Below are positions 1-8,344 of a stretch of DNA of 64,000 nucleotides, in pieces. The translations under genes and the position numbers were made by a program. Position 1 is the first letter of the stretch; each line of letters begins with the position of its first letter. Source of the DNA: Staphylococcus taiwanensis (GTDB lineage: Bacteria > Bacillota > Bacilli > Staphylococcales > Staphylococcaceae); NCBI GenBank assembly GCA_020544305.1, contig CP058667.1:992001-1056000 (forward strand). Direction: 5' to 3'. The notes under the pieces are model-generated. The model was not told the origin of the DNA, searched no databases, and saw only the letters and a program-made list of their open reading frames with translations.

Positions 1-74
1 CAATGAAAAAGTTACAACGAGAAACAGCAGCAAGTCAGGCTAAGGCTATTTCAAAACAAACGCAAACAACATAA
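1..74 (+). CDS. C-terminal end of a YeeE/YedE-type (thiosulfate) transporter, partial
   Basis: Only the last 24 codons are present; the frame is open from the left edge to a TAA at 72-74. The tail is polar and Lys/Gln/Thr-rich, as expected for a cytoplasmic C-terminus. Identification rests on context: in staphylococci a YeeE/YedE sulfur-compound transporter lies directly upstream of a small TusA protein, and a TusA gene starts 27 bases downstream here. The fragment itself carries no diagnostic motif. Confidence 0.5.
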   Translation, partial: MKKLQRETAASQAKAISKQTQTT

Positions 75-100
75 TTCAACCGAAAAGGAGCGAAAAAGAT

Positions 101-325
101 ATGTTATATGAATTAGGAACTGTAGGTATGGTTTGTCCATTTCCACTCATCGAAGCACAGAAAAAGATGCAAACATTAGAAAATGGTGATGAATTAAAAA
201 TTGATTTTGATTGCACGCAAGCTACAGAAGCGTTACCTAATTGGGCTGCTGAACAAGGTTATCCAGTTACCAATTATGAACAACTTGATGATGCTTCTTG
301 GACAATCACTGTTCAAAAAGCATAG
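101..325 (+). CDS. TusA-family sulfur carrier / sulfurtransferase
   Basis: A 74-residue protein with the TusA signature Cys-Pro-Phe-Pro at residues 12-15; Cys12 would carry the persulfide. The size is normal for the family. TusA proteins relay sulfur from thiosulfate or cysteine desulfurases to acceptors. It sits 26 bases behind the transporter end, with an AAAGGAG ribosome site upstream, so the two probably form a transporter plus sulfur-carrier operon for thiosulfate use. The family is clear; the specific acceptor is unknown. Confidence 0.85.
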   Translation: MLYELGTVGMVCPFPLIEAQKKMQTLENGDELKIDFDCTQATEALPNWAAEQGYPVTNYEQLDDASWTITVQKA

Positions 326-371
326 ATATATACAATGATTCTTGCATGTCAAATTAGTTAGACGATTGTGA

Positions 372-388
372 TGTTATAATAAGTAACA
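372..388 (+). promoter_or_regulatory. GlnR/TnrA-type operator overlapping the amt promoter
   Basis: TGTTA-N7-TAACA is a perfect match to the TGTNA-N7-TNACA box bound by GlnR and TnrA in Firmicutes. It overlaps a TATAAT -10 at 375-380, about 80 bases before the ammonium transporter start. Staphylococci have GlnR but, as far as known, no TnrA, so repression by GlnR under nitrogen excess is the expected control. The -35 is weak. Confidence 0.6.
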
Positions 389-466
389 TATTGTGTCATC
401 TTATCTTACGTATTTTTGCCTTTCTGCTAAAGTATCACTATGATATTTTCAAAGGAAGTGGTAATT

Positions 467-1711
467 ATGAAGATGGATGACACAATTTTTTTATTTCTTT
501 GCACATTATTAGTATGGTTAATGACGCCTGGACTAAGTCTATTCTATGGAGGACTAGTTCAATCTAAGAATGTACTTAATACTGTAATGCAAAGTATGAC
601 AGCAATCATTATTGTAACTTTCACATGGATTACTTTTGGCTTTTCATTAAGCTTTGGTACAGGGAATCGTTTTATCGGTAACTTTGATTTTATTGGTTTA
701 CAACATGTTGGCTTTGCCATAAATCATGATTTAAGCCCACATATTCCATTTGCATTATTTATGCTTTTTCAAATGATGTTTTGTACCATTGCTGTTTCAA
801 TATTGTCAGGATCAATTGCTGAAAGAATGAAGTTTATACCATATATTATTTTTATCTTTATATGGGTATTATTTATTTATAGTCCTGTTGCACACTGGGT
901 ATGGGGTGGCGGATGGATTCAACAATTAGGTGCATTAGATTATGCCGGTGGTACAGTAGTGCATATCACATCAGGTGTTTCTGGTTTGATTTTAGCGATT
1001 ATGTTAGGAAATGGTAAAAAGATTGAGAAAATACAACCGCACAACCTTATCATAGCGCTGATAGGTGGCATTTTAGTATGGATAGGTTGGTATGGTTTTA
1101 ATACAGGAAGTGCATTTACACTTAATGATGTAGCTTTGACATCATTTGTAAATACAGTTATCGCGGCAAGTGGTGGTGCGTTTAGTTGGTTAGTATTTGA
1201 ATATATATTTACTAAAAAATTAAGTCTACTAGGTTTATTATCAGGTGTTCTCGCAGGATTGGTCGCTATTACACCTGCTGCAGGCTATGTGAATTATCTA
1301 AGTGCTTATCTTATATCATTTATTGGAGGTATCGCATGTTACATCATCATTAATATAATTAAAGTTAAATATAAATATAATGATACGCTCGATGCTTTTG
1401 GTATTCATGGTGTTGGTGGTATCGTGGGTGCAATTCTAACTGGCGTATTTCAATCGCATCATGTTAATTTAGATATCACAGATGGCTTCATTTACTCAGG
1501 AAATATACATATAGTAATGATACAGACCATAGCAGTTATTGTGGTTGTCATTTATACCGTTCTTATGACTTGGTTAATTGGAATTATTTTGAATAAATTT
1601 ATACCAATGGCGACCACTGAGGAAGAAGATAAAACAGGTTTAGATGAGCTTGTTCATGGTGAAAAAGCTTACTTCTATGGAGAACTTAACAAATTACGTA
1701 AGCGTTACTAG
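467..1711 (+). CDS. amt: Ammonium transporter (Amt/NrgA family)
   Basis: A 414-residue membrane channel for NH4+/NH3 uptake with about 11 hydrophobic segments. It carries the family signature DYAGG (about 159-163) and the twin pore histidines His166 (GGTVVH) and His314 (GIHGVGG). The ATG at 467 was chosen because AAAGGAAGTGG lies just upstream and it gives the usual Amt length; an ATG 27 bases earlier only adds a poor leader. No glnK gene follows, as is usual in staphylococci. A GlnR-type box lies upstream. Confidence 0.95.
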   Translation: MKMDDTIFLFLCTLLVWLMTPGLSLFYGGLVQSKNVLNTVMQSMTAIIIVTFTWITFGFSLSFGTGNRFIGNFDFIGLQHVGFAINHDLSPHIPFALFMLFQMMFCTIAVSILSGSIAERMKFIPYIIFIFIWVLFIYSPVAHWVWGGGWIQQLGALDYAGGTVVHITSGVSGLILAIMLGNGKKIEKIQPHNLIIALIGGILVWIGWYGFNTGSAFTLNDVALTSFVNTVIAASGGAFSWLVFEYIFTKKLSLLGLLSGVLAGLVAITPAAGYVNYLSAYLISFIGGIACYIIINIIKVKYKYNDTLDAFGIHGVGGIVGAILTGVFQSHHVNLDITDGFIYSGNIHIVMIQTIAVIVVVIYTVLMTWLIGIILNKFIPMATTEEEDKTGLDELVHGEKAYFYGELNKLRKRY

Positions 1712-1813
1712 ATAGGTATAAAAGAATTTAAGCATGCAAAAAACTATACAATAAGCAATTTGATATATGGTAAAATAAAACTTAAATTGACAATAATTTA
1801 GGTGATTAATCTA

Positions 1814-2764
1814 ATGAAAAATATATCAGATATCGCAAAACTAGCGGGAGTGTCTAAAAGCACAGTCTCCCGCTTTTTAAATGATGGCTCAGTAAGTCCA
1901 CAAACAAAAGAGAAATTAAGTCGAATCATAGCGGAACATGATTACCAACCTAATCAGTTTGCTCAAAGTTTAAGAGCTGAACATACGAATATCATTGGTG
2001 CTATTATACCTAGAATGAATTCACATGCCGTAGATGAGACTGTAAAAGGCATGGTCCATATATGTCAGCAACAACAATATCAATTATTACTTAATTATAC
2101 TGGATTAGATATCAATGCTGAAATAACTGCGCTTGAAACATTTTCAAGAAGTAAAGTAGACGGCATCATATTAATGGCAACAACATTGACACCTCAACAT
2201 TTAGAAGTCATTAATAAAATAGATGTACCCATTATCCTTGTAGGGCAATCTCATCCTAAATTAAATAGTATTATTCATGATGATTACCAAGCTGGTTGGT
2301 TAATGGGAGACTACATTGGTCAGAAAAAAATAAAACATGTTGCTTTCTTTGGCGTAAGTGAGAATGATATTGCCGTAGGGGTGAAACGTAAACAAGGCGT
2401 ATTAGACGGACTTCAGTCATATGGTATTCAACCTCAGACCTTTGAAACATCATTTAAATATGAAGAAGCGAGACAAGATGTTGTGAATGTTTTAAGAGAT
2501 AAAGATGATTTTGAAGTTTGTATTGGAGCAACCGACGCCATCGCACTCGCAATACATAAATATTACTCTGAACATAAGATACACTCAGATAAAGTTCAAA
2601 TTTATGGGTTTGGTGGAGATCCAATGACACAGTTAGTTTCTCCTACAATTAAAACAGTGAAATTTAACTACTTTGAAGCGGGTACTAAGGCAATGAGTCA
2701 GTTACATGATTTAATTTTTTCGGAAAATGTAGTAACTGAAACGATTATACCAGTAAAAGAATAA
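1814..2764 (+). CDS. scrR: LacI-family repressor of the sucrose operon
   Basis: A 316-residue LacI/GalR regulator. Residues 4-24 form the N-terminal helix-turn-helix (SDIAKLAGVSKSTVSRFLN), followed by a hinge and a periplasmic-binding-like sensor domain (NIIGAIIP, VDGIILMATT, GVSENDIAVG). It directly precedes sucrose-6-phosphate hydrolase and fructokinase genes on the same strand, so fructose or sucrose-6-phosphate is the likely inducer. ATG 1814 is preferred over an upstream GTG because AGGTGA lies 7 bases before it. A LacI-type palindrome lies in the gap before scrB. Confidence 0.9.
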   Translation: MKNISDIAKLAGVSKSTVSRFLNDGSVSPQTKEKLSRIIAEHDYQPNQFAQSLRAEHTNIIGAIIPRMNSHAVDETVKGMVHICQQQQYQLLLNYTGLDINAEITALETFSRSKVDGIILMATTLTPQHLEVINKIDVPIILVGQSHPKLNSIIHDDYQAGWLMGDYIGQKKIKHVAFFGVSENDIAVGVKRKQGVLDGLQSYGIQPQTFETSFKYEEARQDVVNVLRDKDDFEVCIGATDAIALAIHKYYSEHKIHSDKVQIYGFGGDPMTQLVSPTIKTVKFNYFEAGTKAMSQLHDLIFSENVVTETIIPVKE

Positions 2765-2788
2765 AATAAATTTAGAAAATAAAATGTA

Positions 2789-2802
2789 TGGAACCGATAC
2801 CA
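2789..2802 (+). promoter_or_regulatory. Probable ScrR operator
   Basis: TGGAACCGATACCA is a near-palindrome with a central CG, the typical layout of LacI/GalR-family operators. It lies between scrR and scrB, 60 bases before the scrB start and beside AT-rich promoter-like sequence, so it is the obvious candidate site for ScrR control of scrB-scrK. No footprint is implied. Confidence 0.55.
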
Positions 2803-2861
2803 ATATAAATGATAAAATAAAGTTAATTAAAGAATAATTTGCCAATAAATGGAGGTTTAAC

Positions 2862-4355
2862 ATGGCTGAATGGTCAAGGGAAGAACGTTATCGTCGTATT
2901 GAGGACGTAGATTCATTAACATTAAAGCAACTTAAAGAACAAGTCGATACGTCAATCTATCGTCAGACATATCATATTCAACCTGAAACAGGGTTACTAA
3001 ATGATCCTAATGGATTAATCTATTATAATCACAAATATTATGTGTCACATCAGTGGTTTCCTTTAGGCGCTACGCATGGTCTGAAATATTGGTTTAATTA
3101 TACTAGTGATGATCTTGTTAACTTTGAACCTCAAGGTGCAATCATTAAACCGGATACATCCTTTGATAGTCATGGTGTATACAGTGGTAGTGCGTTTGAA
3201 CATAACGGCCAACTTTATTATATGTATACAGGTAATCATCGTGACGAAGAATGGAATCGCTATGCTAGCCAAATGATCGCTAAAGTTCAAGATGATGGCT
3301 CGATATCTAAAATGGCATATCCAGTCATTCCTCAGCAACCATCAGGTTACACGAGTCATTTTAGGGATCCTAAAGTATTTGAACACAATGGTGAGTTTTA
3401 TGCCATTATTGGTGCACAAACGAATGACAATTACGGCCGAGTATTATTGTATAAAACAATAAATAAGCAATTAGATGATTGGATATTTGTAGGTGAGTTA
3501 CAAACTGAATTAAAAGAGTTCGGATTTATGTGGGAATGTCCTGATTATTTTAAATTAGATAAAAAAGACGTTTTATTATTTTGTCCTCAAGGAATAGAGC
3601 CAGAAAATGAACAATTTAGAAATATTTATCAATCTGGCTATTTAATTGGGTCATTAGATTTTGACACATTAACGTTTAATCATGAAGACTTTATCGAATT
3701 AGATCATGGCTTTGATTTTTATGCACCTCAAACATTTTTAGACCAACATGGTAAACGTATATTAATAGGCTGGATGGGTTTACCAGAAATAAACTATCCA
3801 ACAGATAGAGAAGGTTGGGCGCATTGTTTAACAATACCAAGAGAATTAACTATTGAAGATGGTAAATTGCGCCAACGTCCGTTTGAAGGACTTAAAAAAC
3901 TGCGTACCAACAAAGAAACTGCGTTAGGTTACGCCAATAAATTTAATCGACAATTGCAACCATATGAAGGTAAACAATTTGAACTCATTATTGATATTCT
4001 TGATAATGAAGCATCTGAAATTTATTTTGAATTACGCGCTTCTAAAAATAACACAACGCTTATTAAATACAACAGTACAACACAAAAATTAACATTAGAC
4101 CGCACAGAAAGTGGACTTCTGCCAGATAATGTTAGTGATTATACACGGAGCACTTATTTAGATACGCCATTAACACAACTTCAAATATTTGTAGATACTT
4201 CCAGTATTGAAATTTTTTGTAATGATGGTGAGCGTGTCTTAACGTCTAGAATTTTCCCAGAAGAATCGGCAACTGGTATTAAAACATCTACCCAATCTGG
4301 ACAAGTTTACTTACAATTTACGAAATACGAGCTTAAGGTTAAGGGTGATGAATAG
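2862..4355 (+). CDS. scrB: Sucrose-6-phosphate hydrolase (GH32 invertase)
   Basis: A 497-residue cytoplasmic GH32 enzyme that splits sucrose-6-phosphate, delivered by a PTS permease, into glucose-6-phosphate and fructose. All three GH32 catalytic motifs are visible: NDPNG with nucleophile Asp48, FRDP with Asp169, and WECPD with acid/base Glu225. The C-terminal third is the beta-sandwich domain. A strong GGAGG precedes the ATG. The stop codon abuts the scrK start, so the two are translationally linked. No sucrose PTS gene lies in this window. Confidence 0.95.
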   Translation: MAEWSREERYRRIEDVDSLTLKQLKEQVDTSIYRQTYHIQPETGLLNDPNGLIYYNHKYYVSHQWFPLGATHGLKYWFNYTSDDLVNFEPQGAIIKPDTSFDSHGVYSGSAFEHNGQLYYMYTGNHRDEEWNRYASQMIAKVQDDGSISKMAYPVIPQQPSGYTSHFRDPKVFEHNGEFYAIIGAQTNDNYGRVLLYKTINKQLDDWIFVGELQTELKEFGFMWECPDYFKLDKKDVLLFCPQGIEPENEQFRNIYQSGYLIGSLDFDTLTFNHEDFIELDHGFDFYAPQTFLDQHGKRILIGWMGLPEINYPTDREGWAHCLTIPRELTIEDGKLRQRPFEGLKKLRTNKETALGYANKFNRQLQPYEGKQFELIIDILDNEASEIYFELRASKNNTTLIKYNSTTQKLTLDRTESGLLPDNVSDYTRSTYLDTPLTQLQIFVDTSSIEIFCNDGERVLTSRIFPEESATGIKTSTQSGQVYLQFTKYELKVKGDE

Positions 4356-5333
4356 ATGAGAAAGTTATACGCACTTGGCGAAGCATTAATTGATTTTATT
4401 CCAAATGTGACCAACTCCGAATTAAAAGATGTGGAACAATTCAGTAGACAAGTGGGAGGTGCGCCAGCTAATGTGGCGAGCACAGCACAAAAATTGGGTG
4501 CACATGCTGAAATGGTGACACAATTGGGCAATGATGCATTTGGCGATATTATCATAGAAACTTTAGAAAATATTGGTGTCGGTGTCCATCACATTAAAAG
4601 AACGGATATCGCTAATACAGCACTTGCGTTTGTGAGTTTAAGAGAAGATGGGCAACGCGATTTTTCATTTTATCGTAAACCTTCAGCAGATATGTTATAT
4701 CAATCTTCTTACTTAGATGATATTACGATTACTGAAGCAGATGTTATGCATTTTTGCTCTGTCGATTTGGTTGAAAGTGATATGAAACAAGCACATCAAA
4801 CTATGATAGATAAATTTAAAGCAGCGAATGGTACTATCGTATTTGATCCCAATGTTAGATTGCCGTTATGGGATAGTGCAGAAGCATGTCAAAAAGCTAT
4901 TCAAGAATTTATTCCTAAAGCAAATATTGTAAAAGTTTCGGATGAAGAAATTGAATTTATCACTGGTGAAAGGGATGAACATAAAGGTATTCAATCCTTA
5001 TTCAAAGGCGATGTCGAAGCGGTTATTTATACTCAAGGGCCTAATGGCGCCAGTATTATTTTAAAAGATGGAACAACGATTCATCATGAAGGATTTAAAG
5101 TTAAAGCAATAGATACAACTGGCGCAGGGGATGCATTTATTGGTGCGGCAATTAGTAAAATATTGAATAGTTCAAATACATCAATTACTGAGCTTTTCAA
5201 AAATGAGGGACAAGAAATACTTCAATTTAGTAATTTAGTTGCTGCAAAAGTGACAACACAATATGGTGCTATAGAAAGTATTCCAACATTAGAAGAAGTG
5301 AACAAAGAGTTAGAAAAATTATCATTAAAATAA
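4356..5333 (+). CDS. scrK: Fructokinase (PfkB/ribokinase family)
   Basis: A 325-residue PfkB-family kinase that phosphorylates the fructose released by ScrB. The N-terminal GGAPANVA motif (34-41) and the C-terminal DTTGAGDAF motif (about 248-256, anion hole and catalytic Asp) are both intact. Its ATG follows the scrB stop with no gap, and its ribosome site lies inside the end of scrB. A hairpin terminator shared with agrA follows. Confidence 0.93.
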   Translation: MRKLYALGEALIDFIPNVTNSELKDVEQFSRQVGGAPANVASTAQKLGAHAEMVTQLGNDAFGDIIIETLENIGVGVHHIKRTDIANTALAFVSLREDGQRDFSFYRKPSADMLYQSSYLDDITITEADVMHFCSVDLVESDMKQAHQTMIDKFKAANGTIVFDPNVRLPLWDSAEACQKAIQEFIPKANIVKVSDEEIEFITGERDEHKGIQSLFKGDVEAVIYTQGPNGASIILKDGTTIHHEGFKVKAIDTTGAGDAFIGAAISKILNSSNTSITELFKNEGQEILQFSNLVAAKVTTQYGAIESIPTLEEVNKELEKLSLK

Positions 5334-5340
5334 AGTAGAA

Positions 5341-5376
5341 AAAGTCAGCTGACTATCAACATCAGCTGGCTTTTTT
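5341..5376. terminator. Bidirectional terminator between scrK and agrA
   Basis: GTCAGCTGA (5344-5352) pairs with TCAGCTGGC (5362-5370), with A-tracts before and T-tracts after. It can end both the plus-strand scr operon and the minus-strand agr operon. Confidence 0.85.
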
Positions 5377-5385
5377 AACGTCTAA

Positions 5386-6102
5386 CTATATTTTTTTCAC
5401 ATTTCTAACAGAAGCATAGCAATGTTCACCATTTTTAAAATTAACGATACGTTCTTTAGAATCAATGGATTCTATATTATGTCGATTGACAACAAAGCTA
5501 TTGTGACATCTAAAGAAACGATCATCGAGTTGTGCTAATTCTTTGAGGTTACCATAAAATTCAATTTGGCGATTATCTAGATGAGCAATTAAACGATGAG
5601 ATTTAGTTGATGATTCGAAGAACATCACTTCATCATATTGCACGTATATTGAATTGCTGCCACGTTTTAATTCGATGGTTTCAACATTGCTTTCTTTAGA
5701 GAGTAATTTTAAACGTGTATGCGCAGTTTCTAAACAATCAATAATTCTTGATTGCAATTGACTAGGATCATCTTTGAAAATAAAATCCATAGCCGAAATT
5801 TTATAAACAAAAGTTAAATAGGTAAGTTCACTATGACTAGTAACAAATATGATATTGCCAATAGGGTCATACTTACGTATTTCACTGCCTAGTTTGATAC
5901 CGTTTATATCAGCTTCTAATTGAATATCTAAGAAATAACAACCTACATCATTCATTTCTTTCGACTTTTCAATAATCTCATAAGGATCGTCTGTAGCTAA
6001 TGCAATTTCCATTGGTTTTTCTTCAATCATTATGTAATTGTTAATAATTGAAACCATATTATCGCGTTGTTTCACATCATCTTCACAAATGAATATTTTC
6101 AT
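5386..6102 (-). CDS. agrA: Accessory gene regulator response regulator AgrA
   Basis: A 238-residue response regulator. The receiver domain (about 1-130) has phospho-acceptor Asp59. The LytTR DNA-binding domain (about 140-238) keeps the residues known for S. aureus AgrA at the same numbers: His169, Asn201, Arg233 and redox-sensitive Cys199. It is the last gene of agrBDCA and starts 12 bases after agrC. It binds the direct repeats in the agrB/RNAIII intergenic region. All key residues are intact. Confidence 0.97.
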   Translation of the reverse strand: MKIFICEDDVKQRDNMVSIINNYIMIEEKPMEIALATDDPYEIIEKSKEMNDVGCYFLDIQLEADINGIKLGSEIRKYDPIGNIIFVTSHSELTYLTFVYKISAMDFIFKDDPSQLQSRIIDCLETAHTRLKLLSKESNVETIELKRGSNSIYVQYDEVMFFESSTKSHRLIAHLDNRQIEFYGNLKELAQLDDRFFRCHNSFVVNRHNIESIDSKERIVNFKNGEHCYASVRNVKKI

Positions 6103-6114
6103 GGGAACACATCC

Positions 6115-7404
6115 TTATGACAAGTTATTTATAATTTCTACTTTTTGGACAAAATAGCCATTTTCAATTGTTGTATCAAGTAATACATTTTCAGTGGAGT
6201 CCGTAATCTCTTTCAAGGTACTTAAACCTAATCCACGATTCTCACCCTTAGTTGAAAAGCGCTCTTGAAACAACTCATGAATACGAGGTATATCCTCTTT
6301 ACATTTATTCATAACAATGAACATAACTGAAGTTTCAGTATTTATAAATGCAATTCTAATTAAAGCATCTTCTAAATCTTCAGAAGCCTCAATTGCATTA
6401 TCGGTAATAATCCCAATAATTCGACTTAAATCAATTGTGTTCATTTCTATATGTTCAACTAATTCTGGTACTTCGATACTGATAGGTATATTCTTCTCTT
6501 GTGCTTGAAGAATTTTAGTTGTAATTAAACCTTTAATAGCACGTACTTTCATATTCTCAGTACCATTAATTTTAATGGACTTCATTTGAAGATTATCTTT
6601 CATTGGAACAATATTTTCATTAAAATATTCTCTTAAACCAGGCATATCATCTTCTCTTATGTATTCAGACATTGTGGTTAAGATATTGACATAATCATGT
6701 CTAAACTTACGCATCTCGTTGTTAATAGACTCAATCTGTAATGTATATTCATAATATGTCTCAATTTCTTCCATGTTACGTTTGTAGCGAATTTCTCGTA
6801 TTGTAGTAATTGATATTAAAACAATGACAATAATAAAGAAAAATAGAATGCTCAAAAATATTAGTGCATAACCTTTTAATGAAGCTACACTTTGTTTGGG
6901 CATCTGAGAATAAAATGAAAGTATAAAAAACGAAGATACCAAAACAACAGAAATTACTGTTAAATATGTTTTATTAATTGATAAATATGATTGCATTAAT
7001 TTTTTAAATAAAAAATTAAATGAATAAGCTAATACAATAGATATCATTGAAAAAATCAACAAGTATGATATTGCTATAACAATAGGGTTATCAACATGAT
7101 TCTGTATAAATACTACAAGGAAAAAACCTATAAAGTTACTTAAAAACATGATTATTGCACTACTTAAAACAGTAATAATTGCATAAAGTTTAACTTTTGA
7201 ATAGAAAAACAAACTACATCCAATAAGTAAATACAATAGTGATAAACTACCAAAAAAATAAAACAAAAAAGCTGAAGGGATTATAACTATTAAAATAAGT
7301 AAATAATCCCTAAAGCTAAATTTAATATTTAAAATGATTTTAGCAACTAAAAACAGGAGAAATCCTTGAAAAAAAGCTAATGGTACATTAGATAATATAT
7401 CCAT
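6115..7404 (-). CDS. agrC: Autoinducing-peptide sensor histidine kinase AgrC
   Basis: A 429-residue HPK10-type sensor kinase. The first 200 residues hold about six membrane segments that sense the AIP. Next comes a helical linker, the phospho-accepting His236 in FRHDYVN, an N-box (TDNAIEAS) and a G-box (GENRGLGLS). It lies 25 bases after agrD and before agrA. The sensor half is the variable, group-determining part and should pair with the unusual AIP encoded next door. The ribosome site is weak, suggesting coupling to agrD. Confidence 0.97.
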   Translation of the reverse strand: MDILSNVPLAFFQGFLLFLVAKIILNIKFSFRDYLLILIVIIPSAFLFYFFGSLSLLYLLIGCSLFFYSKVKLYAIITVLSSAIIMFLSNFIGFFLVVFIQNHVDNPIVIAISYLLIFSMISIVLAYSFNFLFKKLMQSYLSINKTYLTVISVVLVSSFFILSFYSQMPKQSVASLKGYALIFLSILFFFIIVIVLISITTIREIRYKRNMEEIETYYEYTLQIESINNEMRKFRHDYVNILTTMSEYIREDDMPGLREYFNENIVPMKDNLQMKSIKINGTENMKVRAIKGLITTKILQAQEKNIPISIEVPELVEHIEMNTIDLSRIIGIITDNAIEASEDLEDALIRIAFINTETSVMFIVMNKCKEDIPRIHELFQERFSTKGENRGLGLSTLKEITDSTENVLLDTTIENGYFVQKVEIINNLS

Positions 7405-7429
7405 ACTTCACACACTTTCTAACAAGTTA

Positions 7430-7570
7430 TTATCTTTTTAAATTAGTTAACTCTTTAGGTACTTCAGGTTCATCAAAGTAAGTTGCGCAAGTTGAAATTG
7501 TAGCTATATTACCAATAGTTTCTAAAACGAATGTAAATAATTTAATAAATAAATCTGCAAATAAAGTCAT
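7430..7570 (-). CDS. agrD: AgrD autoinducing peptide precursor
   Basis: A 46-codon gene. The product has an amphipathic leader (residues 1-23, LFADLFIKLF type), a core with Cys28 and Phe32 that would close the five-membered thiolactone ring Cys-Ala-Thr-Tyr-Phe, and the conserved charged tail DEPEVPKEL (33-41) recognised by AgrB. By analogy with 7-9 residue AIPs, the tail upstream of the ring is Ser-Thr with Ile and perhaps Thr (TISTCATYF if nine residues). The start lies 2 bases after the agrB stop behind GGAGG. Confidence 0.95.
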   Translation of the reverse strand: MTLFADLFIKLFTFVLETIGNIATISTCATYFDEPEVPKELTNLKR

Positions 7571-7572
7571 TG

Positions 7573-8139
7573 TTAATTATCCTCCTTAGGAAAAAAGAAT
7601 GGTATAAGTGTAATGCTCTCTAGAAATAGTCCTAGAAAAATTAATTGTTTGAAAGGTTCTGGAACCAATAATGAAACAATTATCAATAGTAAAGCAACTA
7701 TTATTGAAAAAACTTTCTTTTGATTTCTTACGCGTAGTGGAATAGGTTGTTTTTTAGTTGCTGCTGGTGCATATATAATTATTAATCCCCAAGCTAAAAT
7801 TGCAACCGCATACATTATACCCACATTTATTGGAAAATACGCAATTAACCAAGGTAATCCAACAAATAAGATTAAATTTTGAATATGACATAATAATGAT
7901 GACTTTGCATGAGCACCATGAGCGAAATGTCTGACTAAAAAGTAACTAACATGTGTAATTAAAGTGTATAGAAATGTATGGAATATGATAGCAGCACCAT
8001 ATGTCACAATTGTTTTAGCAATATTACTTACAACGACTTGTAAACCTAATCGTACTTTCAAAAACTGAATATGATCAAGGTTATTTTTACGTTGTAGGTA
8101 TAATGAAAATTGTTCAATCTTTCTGTCAATTGCGTTCAA
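7573..8139 (-). CDS. agrB: AgrD-processing membrane endopeptidase AgrB
   Basis: A 188-residue membrane cysteine protease that cuts the C-terminal tail of AgrD and forms the thiolactone. I start it at TTG 8139, not at the ATG at 8172. The TTG places the catalytic pair exactly at His77 and Cys84, the S. aureus AgrB numbers, and AAGGAGAG lies about 11 bases upstream. The longer start would also overlap the P2 -10 element. The conserved NNLDHIQFLKVRLGLQV and YAPAATKKQPIP stretches are present. Confidence 0.95.
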   Translation of the reverse strand: MNAIDRKIEQFSLYLQRKNNLDHIQFLKVRLGLQVVVSNIAKTIVTYGAAIIFHTFLYTLITHVSYFLVRHFAHGAHAKSSLLCHIQNLILFVGLPWLIAYFPINVGIMYAVAILAWGLIIIYAPAATKKQPIPLRVRNQKKVFSIIVALLLIIVSLLVPEPFKQLIFLGLFLESITLIPFFFPKEDN

Positions 8140-8163
8140 TATTGTGCCACTCTCCTTATTAAT

Positions 8164-8230
8164 ATTATACAATTTTGTGCAACTGACCTGGCAACTTATG
8201 CATAAGTGTTCAAAATTAATACTTAACTGT
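8164..8230 (-). promoter_or_regulatory. agr P2 promoter with AgrA direct repeats
   Basis: Read on the minus strand, a perfect AgrA box ACAGTTAAG (8230-8222) is followed after 12 bases by a degenerate copy, ACACTTATG (8209-8201). A TATAAT -10 lies at 8169-8164, leaving a very short leader before the agrB TTG. The second box is embedded in a perfect 14-bp palindrome, ACTTATGCATAAGT (8194-8207). Confidence 0.75.
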
Positions 8231-8271
8231 TGTAATTAAATTATAAATAATATTTTAACATATAAAAAGAT

Positions 8272-8343
8272 ACAGTTTAGTATTAAAAATAGCTATTTAA
8301 GAAATATTTAAAATGTATTTTTAAATATATGTTTTAATAAAAT
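8272..8343 (+). promoter_or_regulatory. agr P3 promoter with AgrA direct repeats
   Basis: AgrA box ACAGTTTAG (8272-8280), a 12-base spacer, then CTATTTAAG (8293-8301). Both sit as at S. aureus P3 as I recall it. A TTTTAATA -10-like element (8332-8339) lies just before the conserved RNAIII 5' helix. The distance from the second box to the -10 is about 31 bases, the same as at P2. Confidence 0.75.
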
Positions 8344-8344
8344 C

